Shown here: in pieces, positions 23,264 through 33,643 of the stretch | Layout: each line of letters starts with the position of its first letter | How positions within the stretch are numbered: position 1 is the stretch's first letter | NCBI GenBank assembly: GCA_012932865.1 | Contig: SAXG01000005.1 | Span: 310,001-374,000, forward strand | Direction of reading: 5' to 3' | DNA length: 64,000 nucleotides | Origin: Amylostereum areolatum | Lineage: Eukaryota; Basidiomycota; Agaricomycetes; Russulales; Stereaceae | The notes under the pieces: generated by a model | What the model saw: only the letters and a program-made list of their open reading frames with translations | Told to the model about the DNA's origin: nothing | Database searches by the model: none | Program-made: the position numbers and the translations under genes

Positions 23264-24201
23264 ATTCGGTTGATATATGTGATAACGATGGATCTGCGAA
23301 TGCGCGTGAGGACAAATGGACAGGTGAAGCAAGCCTGATCACGAACGATGTGGGTGGGAGTGGGACTGGAGTGATTCGGGGAAGCTGGGATGCAGGATGT
23401 TGCCTTGGTTGCTTTGCGGTGCGACTAGCGAACGTCATCCACTCTTTAAGCATCGAGAACAAAGCAAGCCGCCACACGCCCGAAGCCAAGTCCCCAAAGG
23501 TGAAAACGCTCCTCGAAGAACAAAGCGTATCGAAGCTGTCATCTGCGCCTGAAAGGATCCGACCTGTGCACAGATGAGTCCCCTTGTTCGAGGAAGATAA
23601 AGATGATACAAAGATAGATTGAACAAACACCTACGGTATGGCATGCATCCACATCAACAGATTGCGACGCCACTGACTCTGAGGCTATAGTACTCTCCGC
23701 CCCACCTAGCCTTCGACCATTTGAATTTTGGAACACCAGATCGCGAGCGGACGACGCCGTTACTCTGAGTCTGCCCCCGCTTCCGTTCTCCCTCTCGTAA
23801 GTCGCCAGATCACTCACAAGAGCACCGAGAGAACAGGCGCAGCGAGCGAGGCACGAGTCCACGGTCTTCCTGAATGTCGTCGGCCGTGAGTACATACTTG
23901 CTTGTTCCAAGCTACCAGTCCACCCAAGGGATATCATGATTTGTGTTCTCCGTCCACGGAGCATCATCCCGTCCCATCTGTCATTTCAACCATGGCGTCA
24001 ACACAGTGGGTGGCACAAAGCAAGTTACTTACTCGGCGGAAAACGGCCAGTGCGTTGTCTTCGTCGCAAGTCTGCGGCCCGGGGTGAAAGAGCTAGTCGA
24101 AAGCTCAGCGGCTTTCAAGGAGGTCTTCGCCTTCACATTCAAAACCCGAACACAGACACGCAATGTTAAGAATGAATGAACCTCGTCTAATGCATTTACG
24201 A

Positions 24202-24495
24202 CATCAGGAAAAACCTCCCTTACTAAAATCAACAAATCCAGCAAATTAGCGCTAGTTAGAGGGGGACCTTCCTAAAGTGAACTAACGGGCTCTATTCTCA
24301 CAAAACCCCGTACACATTTCGATGCACCGTCGTCGACATTGACCTCATATTTGCACTTCAAATACATAGTTGAGGCCAGAAGGGTGACAGGGACCTACGT
24401 TGACGTAGTGCCTTGCAGGTTGGCAGCGGGAACAGGGAATTAGGAAGGTCCCCCTCTAATTAGTAGATTTTTAGTAAGGGAGGTTTTTCCTGATG
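24202..24495. mobile_element. MITE with Plavaka-type ends
   Basis: This 294-bp element starts CATCAGGAAAAACCTCCC and ends with its inverse (GGGAGGTTTTTCCTGATG). The terminal inverted repeats are about 80 bp and imperfect; the shared block AGAGGGGGACCTTCCT marks the inner part. It is flanked on both sides by the dinucleotide GA. The first eleven bases (CATCAGGAAAA) and the GA duplication are the same as those of the 17-kb Plavaka element at 41347-58743, so it is probably mobilised by that transposase. A half copy lies at 5411-5554. It has no coding capacity. Confidence 0.8.
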
Positions 24496-25004
24496 GAAAG
24501 CGTGGTTCGACGATCAACATCGAACCTACAGAACATTCTGCAGACGATCGGCTTTCTCCCCCCCCCCCCGCCACACCCAGCGCGGCCTCCTCCTCGAGTC
24601 CATCCTTCGCCCCGTCCTTCTTTGAACTTCCTGCGAAGCGCCAAAGCACCCAGACGACCGCGAAGAGAAAGTGGAGGAAAAAAAAGGATGCACAGCGTCT
24701 CCTGCGCGGCGACGAGGTCGGACTCGAGCCTTTGCGCGCGCCGCTGGTTCCTGCGCCATTCCGCGTCGATGAGCGCGTGGTTCCACTGGAGGCGTCGCAC
24801 GATCGAGGCGATCTTCGCGCGATTCCTCTCCTCCAGGATGTGGTCCAGCGTCTTGCCGAACGTCGCAATGGGGGGATACTCGAGCATGGCGTTATGCAGC
24901 GGTGAGCTGTCAGGCGCCCAGTTAGCATGCATGTACAGCTGGGCAACTGGGAGAGAAGTGAGCGTACGATATGGCTGAGTGGGTCGGGAAGTGGAGGAAT
25001 TCAA
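24496..25004 (-). pseudogene. Diverged relative of small coiled-coil ORF
   Basis: The frame starting at 25004 contains MLEYPPIATFGKTLDHILEE followed by a charged region. It matches in pattern the ORF at 23009-23263, then runs through a glycine-rich low-complexity stretch and into the MITE that ends at 24495, where it stops. Whether the gene was functional before the MITE arrived cannot be judged; on excising the MITE with one GA the frame would stop almost at once. I treat it as a probable gene remnant. Confidence 0.35.
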
Positions 25005-28000
25005 GCTGGGCCTTGGTCGACCAACCCGTCGCCCATCTTTTAAAGAGGGACCGGCCCATTAGAAGGCCAGGGCCACCGTGCCACCTGAACAGGAGGCCAA
25101 CCCTCCCCCTCCAATGAAAAAAAACCTTTGATGAAGCCATCGAATCAAAGCTCGCCTGAAGGAACCTGGCCACAAATCCCGCATCATCAAAAGGTGTTAG
25201 AGATAGGGAGAGAGAAACAAAGGCAGACCGCCACCTTACACTCCCGACAAGGGCGGCGAGCCACCAAGCCACAAGGGGGCAATCGCAACGGGGTTGAAGA
25301 TCATGGGCCACGGGAAAAGAGGACTTCGTATTCATCAGTCGACCCATCCAAGGGACACTATAGCGAACTGGACCCGGGGCTTCTCATCGGCAAGGTCGAC
25401 GGGTCCTCCGTCGGGTCGTGCTTGTGGTAGAACCTGGCAGAACGCGTCGAAAAGCACGTTGATCGGTTTGGCCTTGGCGAGCACCCATAACACTTAACGA
25501 GGGATAGGAGCGGTCGCTGAGCGATGGAGCAGAGGAACGCGTGGAGGATGTCGATGCAATGCGATGCGATGGGCCGTCCGACGTTGAGACTTGGACTCGG
25601 GCGTTGATCTGGAATCGTGAGGTTAACGCGGTGCGTGGCACAAATCAGAAGGCCAAATTCAGGCTTCCTTCCTCCCAGACCCTTTGACCACGTCTCCCGG
25701 GGCCCAGCGACGACTCCGTGTTTTTGTGTCAAGATCCTACGCCGACAATCCCCATCACAAAAGGGACAGCCCGAGAAATCCAGCGCCTGAAGGCCTGAAG
25801 ACGCAGCCATTGATTCACCCCATCGCGCACGTCCTCCCCGGTTACAATGCACAACATCCGAGGCTGATACTGGAATCGTCGGTGTCGGTCCATGGGGTGA
25901 AAGGCATGGACCATGGATGGGTAAAATTAGATTCTAACGCAACCGTGGACTAGAGATGGCAACTGACCTTCGCGTTTATGAGCTCCTTGACTGTCGGACC
26001 AGTAAGCCTGGCGCGGAGGCACGACGGCTTAGAAGAGGGAGCTGCTCTCATATCGTTTCGCGTGCTCTGCGAACGTCTGGGTTCACAGCGCCTCACGCCC
26101 TCCTAGAATGACCGACCCTTCCTGAGTCCGACTAGCATGGACCGGGTGAATCCGCCTCATGCGCAATGCGTCTTCTGAACGCAGACGAGCACGATGACGA
26201 CCCGGGGTCGGATATATGCCCTGAAAAGTACTTACACTCTTAGTGATGCATCGTGATTGGGCCCCGCGTTGGCTGCGGCACGGTGTCCGCCAGGATATGA
26301 ATGCGATGGGTGATAGTATCCGAGATTCAATCAGGAGCGCCGTGACGCCGTATTCCTATCCTCATTGCTGAGGTGTTCTTTGATGTGCAGTGGGAGAATG
26401 GGAGAGATGCGTTGGGTACTTAGTATATACAAGGCAGAAGAAGGGAGGACGTACCACGCCCTTACTGCCAGCAAGGATGACCAAGATACCGAAAATGTCG
26501 ACCTGAAGGGGAGGGTTTTTTTGTGGGACGAGAGAAGGCGAGGCGAGGGCCACCCAATGGAAAGGCAAACGATGATATATTTTGGAGTTCAAAAAGACAA
26601 GCGCGCGGTGAGGACAAGGAAGCCAGCTGAAATACAATCGGCGAAGGACGAAGGGTGGACGGGATGGATGAGGTCTGGAGAGTCACGATCCTCTCGCCGG
26701 TAAGTACGCGATGCGATTGACACCGTACGTTGACACGAAGCCCCAACACGTCGACCCTCAAATTATACCACTGAGAGTAGAAGGTATGAGCGCAGCGGGA
26801 GGAGGGCCAGACTAGAGATAAGTTAGACGTTAGATAGTTGCATCGAAAAGGGTGGAGTAGCGGCATGGGTCACGCGTGCGCATCGTTCGCCCGACACTCG
26901 TGAAGGGCGTATGCATGCTAGTGCAGCTTCGATCTCGACGCGGGCAGATGCTCGCAGGGTGTAAAGGCCCCTCAGGGCGCTGAAGCGTTGAAGCGGACGT
27001 CCGATTCTTGAGGGCTTTGATGGTCAGTGACGGGGGCGCGACGCCAGCGCGACAGGATCCAGCCGCAGATAGAGAGCGAATGGGTATTTGCAATGTCGGA
27101 GGGGAAACTCGGGAGGAGGGCGGGCACCGAACATCCACCGCGGCGTTTGGCCACATGGTCCCGGTGTTCTATCCGATGAAGATCATCCATCCGTTCGAAC
27201 AAGTGAAGGAGGACATTTTCGCTGCCGATCTTCCGGAAAGGGTAACTGGAGGCGCGGGCGGTTCTGGATGGAGCGGAGATAGAGAAGGATGGGACCGTCA
27301 CCCAGGTCCTGCCCGCGTCTGGTGGAGTGGGAGGCTCGCGTCACATGAGCGCGATCCGAGAGTGGACGGGGCACGGCGTCCCCCCTCCGCGTCACGGTAG
27401 GAGGTCGGACCGGACCACGCGACGAGGGATGCTATCGTGGGAGGAGCACGGCGGGTGGGTGACGGCAGGACGAAGCAGGACGATTGCAGGATGGATAGAG
27501 TGGATGGTAGCCTCGTGCACGCGGTGATTCTGTCCGCGGAGACCGTTTTCGAGCGCGATCGGAGGTTCTGGGCGGGGACGGTCGAGCACGCGGGGGGAGG
27601 AGGCTGAGTAGAATAGAGACGGAGGAGGGTGGGCCGGGCGGAGTGAGAAACGGCGTCAGGTGGGTGGTTGTTGTTGGAGCACGCGTGCAATGGCTAAGAA
27701 TAATGGACGGCGGCAGAGAGAGGGAGATGGGAAGGAGGCGAGGCACGGTTCCCACCGGTTTGCAGGCGCGGGATAGATGCATTGTGGAATGAGGAGCGTC
27801 GTCTGCGATTTATGGAGGCGGGTGCGACGAAGGGAATGGGCGGGGCGAGGGAGCGCGGGAGGAGAGCTGGAGGGGGAACGAATGGGGAAGGGAGGGGATG
27901 GTTGGGTGGGAAGGTTGGAAGTCCGGGATCCAGGGAGGGTTTTGCGGAGGATGGCTGGATTGGGAAGGGGTTCCTGGCAAGAAGGAAGCTGAAGGGGTCG

Positions 28001-28392
28001 CGTGGAGGAGCGAGTGACCGCGGTCTGGACGCGTGCGCGCTGGCGAGAGGAAGGTAAACGCCGAGGAAAAGGAGCGGATGCGGGGGATCGGGGACACCGG
28101 GGGCAAATGTTCTTGGTAACGTCGGGCGTGCGCGTTCGGATCCTGGTCGGAGAGGATGACATCACGGACGATGGGTAGAGGACGGTGGGAGCTCGAGGGG
28201 GAAGTGCACGAGCAGAGAACGTCGGATGCAAGGCATCAGGACGGGCCAGGCACGTGCAGCCTGCCGAGAATAAGGCGGGGTGGTTGAATGCCCCTCCTCT
28301 TTCCCCAAACTCTCTCACTCCTTTTTCTCTCTCTATTTATCCTCCCAGCTCTCTGCTTTTATTCTCTGTGTCCCCCAACCCCCCGCTGACCG
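25005..28392. other. Gene-poor interval
   Basis: No gene is convincingly supported. A minus-strand frame at 25358-25852 has partly protein-like composition (CPFCDGDC, then LLICATHRVN) and might be a gene fragment. The GC-rich part from about 26970 to 28300 has long open frames on both strands that overlap and lack domains, as expected from base composition. The stretch 28290-28390 is a CT-rich leader for the gene at 28393. Confidence 0.4.
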
Positions 28393-30168
28393 ATGGGCGA
28401 CGACGCCGACGCCGCGTCCAACGACTACCGCATGCTCCTCGCCTCCCTCGCCACCCTCTCCCTCGCTACCACCTCCGCCCTCCTCTGGCGCGCCTCCCGT
28501 CCCTCCACCGACTCTCCCCTCATCCCCAATGTCTGGTCCTCCCTCCTCTCCCCCTGGTGTCGCCCTCGTCCCCCGCCTGTCTCCGACCATCCCACCGACC
28601 GGCCCCATCATTCCGACCACCTCGACCTCCTCGACGTGAAGGACTCCAAGTCCTCCAGATCCAAGGAACGTCGCCGTAGAGGAAAGGACCCCGTCAAAGA
28701 TCTCCGCAAATTCAAAGACCCCCCCAAATCCTCCTTCACCAAGCGTCCCGACCCCCCGCCCCCCGCCCCCGCTCCTCCCCTCCCCGCCCTCTCAAAACGC
28801 GCCTCCCCCTCCGACGAAACCACCCCCACTCAGTCTCCCTCCGACGATCCTTCCGCCCACGGACCCGACTCGCACGCCCACGCCCTCGCCCACTCCTCCG
28901 TCCCCGATCCTCCCCCCCTCTCCGTTCCCGACGTCCTCTCCCACCCTTCCCGATCCGTCTCCTCCTCCTCCTCCTCCGTCTCCTCCTCCTCCGCTCTCCT
29001 CCCCCCGTCCTCTTCCTCCACCTCCTCCCCGCCCCGCTCCCACTCGTCCCGCCCGAGCAACAAGGCGTCCTGGGACTGGGACGGTCAATCCTCTTACTAC
29101 CCCCAGCCCCCGCCGCGCTTGGCCGCCGCCGCCGCCGCCGCACGCAAGCTCCCGGTTTCCAGCTCCGCCTCCCCAATTCCTAGGCCCTCCCAGACCCTCC
29201 ACGGCCCCTCTTCTTCACCCGCCCTCTCCCACCACCTCCTCTCCCCCCCTCTCTCCGAGCGCCTCTTATCCCCCTCTCCCTCCCCCGCCCGCCCCGCCTC
29301 CCGGCGCGCACCCACCCCCTCCGCCGACGCCACCGCCTCCAACTCTCTCTCCATGCAAACCCAGATCGCCTCCCTCAAGGGCGCCCTCGAAGCCTCCCGC
29401 ATGCGCGAGGAAAAACAACGCGCCGAAGCCGACCGCCTCGCCAAGGAATACGACGCCGTCCGCTGGCGGTGGCACGAAGACCTCGGCGGATGGCGACGCC
29501 GCGAAGCCGAGGTGAGCCCTTTTCGCACCTTCCCTCTCGCCTAACCTAAACAAAACAAAAAACCCACGCCAGCTCCAAGGATACATCCAATATCTCACGC
29601 AATCCATGCACCTCTACCCCCTCGCGTCCCCTCCCCCGTCCCATCTCCAGACCACCCTCTCCCCTTTCTCTCCCCTCTCCCCCGCGCCCTCTCCCTACGC
29701 GACCGGAGGCTTCGCGCCTCCGCCCCATCACTACGCGTATCCCGCCCCGCATCTCCCACCACCCCCGCCCCACGCCCACGCCCTCGCCACCTTCTTTCCC
29801 CCCTCCGCACCGTCGTCCACGGGCTCCGGAAGCCCCATACCCGGTCCGGTGCGCGATCGCGGGCGTCGGAGACAGCGCTCGCAGGACGAGGTCGAGGGCG
29901 AGTGGATCGATCCCGAAGACGACGAGCGGTACCGGGACGAGGAGGCAGAAGAGGAGGAGGAGGAGGAATTGCAGCTGAGCGACGAGGTGGCGGATGCGAT
30001 CTTGAAGCGGCCGGAGAGCCTGCGGTTGAGGGTGAAGAAGCGGAAGAAGGGCGGGAACGGCGCCCATTCCTCGTCCTCGTCCTCGCCGCCGGTGGTGGAG
30101 CTCGGCGAGCTGCGGTTCCCGTCGATTTCGGATTGGGGGAACGTGTGGACGGAGAAGCGCGCGCCCGC

Positions 30169-30200
<32 letters not shown>

Positions 30201-30355
30201 GGGAGCAGGAGCAGGAGCAGGACCTCCCAGTGGCGGGGGAGGAGCGAGGAGAGGACGAGGAGCGGGAGAGCGCCGAGGAGGGACGGCGGGAGACGGACTC
30301 GGACGGGTTTGCGTTGGCGATGCCGATGGGCGCGGGACACGGTCCAATCGAATAG
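28393..30355 (+). CDS. Low-complexity protein with N-terminal membrane helix
   Basis: Two exons, 28393-29511 and 29573-30355, give 633 residues. Residues 15-35 form one hydrophobic helix (LLASLATLSLATTSALLWRA), probably a signal anchor. A long Ser/Pro/Ala-rich disordered region follows. Near residues 320-375 a charged coiled-coil segment (QIASLKGALEASRMREEKQR, then WRWHEDLGGWRRREAE) spans the splice junction and continues LQGYIQYLTQSM. After another Pro-rich part come an acidic stretch, a basic KKRKK cluster, SDWGNVWTEK, and a (Glu-Pro)n repeat. Codon use is extremely GC-rich. This resembles uncharacterised basidiomycete proteins with a central coiled coil; function unknown. Confidence 0.75.
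30171..30200. repeat. GAGCCC microsatellite in exon
   Basis: Tandem GAGCCC units encode a Glu-Pro run near the C terminus of the gene at 28393-30355. The repeat is in frame, so length change would preserve the protein. Confidence 0.7.
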
Positions 30356-31974
30356 CGTTCGCCGCCCTTTCCCAGTACTTTCCCACCCGCCCTCCGACCG
30401 AATCCCTCTCACCCGTCCGATGCCCCACGCGCCGATGCCTCCCTCCCTATTGACCCACTTATTTATTCTCCACATCTTCGGGCCCGGCTCCCCCTCCTTC
30501 GTTCGCAGCGGGTTGTATATTATTGCATTCCTTCGCTACGCGAGTTCCTTCCTTACGATCTGCCCCCCCCCCCCCCTTCCCCCTCTCCTCTCGTCCCTTT
30601 CCTCCTCTCGTTCTCGCTATATCCCGCCCGACGCTGACGCCGCACTTAACCCCCGATCGCATATCGACCCTCTCCCTCCCTATCTATCTGTTCCTCCCCA
30701 TGCGTCCCCCGCCCCGTCGTCCCCTTTCCCCTTCGCTTCGCGCTTTTGCATGCCTCCCTCCGTCGCACCCATGCACGTCTACACGCACACACGCACGCAC
30801 CGACGTCTCTGCCACCTCGATACGACAATATGGGCATTCGTCCCCCTATTCCATTGTCATCTTTCCTCACGCGCACGTACATCTTGTCTTGTCTTGTCCT
30901 CTCCGTGGCCTGCCTCGTATATCCCACCCTTACTGTAGCATTCTTTCTTCCCCTTTTCTCATCCCGCCTTTCGAACCGGGGGGTTCCACTGTACGTACGG
31001 TTTGTTTTTGTGCTCTTTGCTTCTTGGTTTGGAGGGCGGCGGAGCGGGGAGGTGAAGTGAAGCGAAGGCGTTGAAGAAGAAAACGAATAAAAACGTAGAA
31101 ATGTAAATACAGAGCAGATGCGGATTGCAGGTTTTTCTTCGACCGTACGTGCATATGCGCGTGCGCAATGGGTGTGGTCGCAGTTGCAGATAGATAGGAA
31201 GTGTGTCGATCAAGCTTCGAGGTTTCGTCGAGGCTGATTCGAGAGAAGGCGCAACAGCTGGGCGCTTAGATTTGGCATCACTTGTACAGACGTGCCAAGC
31301 CGAACGTCGATCCTTGTGGGTCCCTTAGGTTCGACTCAAACCCCTCTAGAACGTGCACGTGCTGGGTCTTGGTATGAGACTAGTGGGTCCCTGTGGGTGC
31401 CCGTCCCCGCTCGAAGTCCTTCGTCGATAAGTCCCTCAGTAATAGGCCCCTGGGTGGTCAAATCCAAAATCCAAACTTCAAGAGGTTCAAGGTTCAAGGT
31501 TTCCAAGTCGCTCCATGTTCATTGTTTTTGGGAGCTCAACGTTCCGACTCCGAGTCAGCACCCCCCCCCCCCCCCCCCCGGGCACCCCCCCCGGCACCCC
31601 CCCCGGTGCTCGTATTTAAGTACATTCGACTTCGGATACTCCAGGAGTACCAAGTCGGCCAGTCGGCCAGCCGCCAAGGTCACGAGTACCAAGAACCGAT
31701 AAGTATGAACGAACGTCGGCGACATCCCATCCTTCCGCCTCCCGAAAGCGCTCTCGCCCTCGCCCTCGTCCGCGCTCGCGCATCAATATGCGCGCGCCCC
31801 CGCGTCGGTGGCGTCGGTGGCGGCGGCGGCGGGGTATGCCAGTGAGGAAGGCGAGCCCGGCGGTTATGGGGGGCGGGGGGAGAGCGCGCGATGGCGATTG
31901 TCCAGCAGCGTGCCAGAGACGGGGGCCGGGTGGAGGGCTTCGTCGCGCGTGGCGTCGTGCTCGCGCGGACTCGA
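30356..31974. other. Intergenic with homopolymer tract
   Basis: The first few hundred bases are the CT-rich 3' region of the preceding gene. A run of about twenty C lies at 31561-31579, followed by further C8 blocks. A short stretch near 31440-31530 holds repeats of TTCAAGGTT type. No gene is recognised. Confidence 0.4.
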
Positions 31975-32184
31975 GGCCGGTGACGAGATCACGCCCGAGC
32001 TGCTGCAGGGCGGCGGCCTCCTCTTCCGTCTTGAGTGCCGGGATCGCGAGCGCACGGCGCCTAAGAATGGGCGTCGGCAGTCGGTGTCGACGCGGCGTCC
32101 TCCGTGGCGGCGATCGGCGTGTACGTAGGACGAGACGTAGAGTGAAAGGACGGAGGGAGCGGGACGAGGACGGGCGCGCGGAAG

Positions 32185-32221
<37 letters not shown>

Positions 32222-33245
32222 TCGGAGCGGGTGCGGTGGCGGGCTGATAAGGGAGACGGTCCAATCGGCATGTTTGTAGAGATGGGGCGGCGCGTGGCAG
32301 CCTGCAGGTTTGAGAGGTTCGCGAGGGCCGAGCCGCGCTCTGGGCGTCCCGCAGGGAAGGGCGCTCGCCTCGTCGAGAGCTCGGCGAACGTGTTGGGTCG
32401 AAGTGGCAGGTTTGACATTGCCGGAATTCGTGAGGGTGCTTGCGCGCTTTGGATGGCCTGGGGGGTCGCAGAGCGAGCGCTTCGCGATGGTAGACGGTCG
32501 ACGCTTCCAAGTACTTATACGATGTCTGCAAGTTGTATGAGTGCCGAAGGATGCTGTGGATGCATTGGGTCGTAGAGAGATAGAGCTTCGCGATTGAGAG
32601 CGGTGGCATTTTCGAGGTGCTTTCGGTCTCCTTGGATAAAGTTAGGACGGTGGTCGCAACCTCGTTGAGCGTTAAGTGGCGGTCAAGGAACTCGGGATGT
32701 CGTAAGGCTAGATTCTCCCGCTGGAGCTCGATCCCTTTCTTGAGGATATTTTCGGTCGCCAGTTTCTTGTCGATGGGATAATATGGCGGACGCGAGGCTG
32801 TTCATAATGTAAGGATGTTCTGGGGAATTAAGGCTGAGGCCTCCTGTCAGTGGTCCTTGGAAGGTGGCCACCTCGTCAACATCACGCGTTCTACCAGAAT
32901 GTTTGAACCGAGCATGGTGCGCGTATTGAAGACTGTCGAGTACAGCGACGCGAAAGTGGTGATCCGGGGCGCAACGCTCGGGAAATTCGCGGCCTGAGAG
33001 CGTCATTCAGGCGGTCCTCCGCACGGACCGCACCCGTCCATCCGACCTGAACGACATACACAGACATCAGCTGGGTATTTGAGAGACTCGCCGCGTTCTG
33101 AGCGTCCGGAAGGACGCCGTTCGAGGACCTCGCGATGGCTTGCTCCAACAACTCGCCTTGACTCTTCGCCCGTGTCTTTGGTCTGTATATATGAATACAG
33201 CACGCGCAAGATGGCGAATGAACGAGACTGTCAGAGATCATTCAG
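31975..33245 (-). pseudogene. Decayed TPR-repeat protein gene
   Basis: Minus-strand fragments in shifting frames show the tetratricopeptide pattern of the expanded basidiomycete TPR family. They include GELLEQAIARS with NAASLSNTQLMSVYVV (about 33180-33050), SLQYAHHARFKHSGRTRDVD and NSPEHPYIMNSLASAI (about 32930-32770), KKGIELQRENLALRHPEF (about 32730), and HLENATALNREALSLY and VYHREALALRPP (about 32610-32460). At least three frame changes and internal stops separate these pieces, including one at a C6 run near 32460. Intact relatives often carry an N-terminal NTPase or C-terminal CHAT domain; neither is visible here. A (GAGGAC)n microsatellite at about 32185-32222 lies at the 3' side. Confidence 0.65.
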
Positions 33246-33643
33246 ATGCATCCCTGTGCATACGATTCTTGCACAGGTCATAGAGAGATGTGAACCTATG
33301 TGGACAGTGAATAAGTAGCCTGAGGGCGGCCTGTGGGGCAGTACTTAGGAAGACTCGTCATTCGACTGCGGAATCTGACGTGGGGATGAGTGGAACCACG
33401 GGCCGAGCACGGCCGAGGAACAACCTGAAGCGACCTCCTCTTGACCTCCTCCCTTTGCCGTCTGTCTATAATTCACGCCGTTCGGTTTTCGCAGTCCCTC
33501 CCTTCAGTAGCCCCGAGCTGCCATCCCTCTCTCGTTCGCATTCGACTTTTGGATAACAACGAACTGTACGATTATAACGACACCAAATCACCGGCCGAGG
33601 ACCGTCGATTCTTTCAACTTCACTCGACCCGCTCTTCCTTGTC
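33246..33643. other. Promoter region of DUF300 gene
   Basis: No gene seen. The region precedes the ATG at 33644 and is pyrimidine-rich from about 33440, as in many basidiomycete leaders. Confidence 0.4.

Noticed and set aside
23943..24179. Plus-strand 78-codon ORF ahead of the MITE
   Set aside because: Composition is protein-like but no start context, splice site or relative was found, and a minus-strand frame covers the same bases.
26970..28318. Several open frames of 100-220 codons on both strands
   Set aside because: Overlapping in up to four frames with Pro/Arg/Ser composition and no motif; explained by GC content.
28608..30475. Long antisense ORFs (up to 309 codons) opposite the gene at 28393-30355
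   Set aside because: They have Arg/Gly-rich shadow composition caused by extreme GC at third positions, no domains, and no splice support; the plus frame has a membrane helix and coiled coil.
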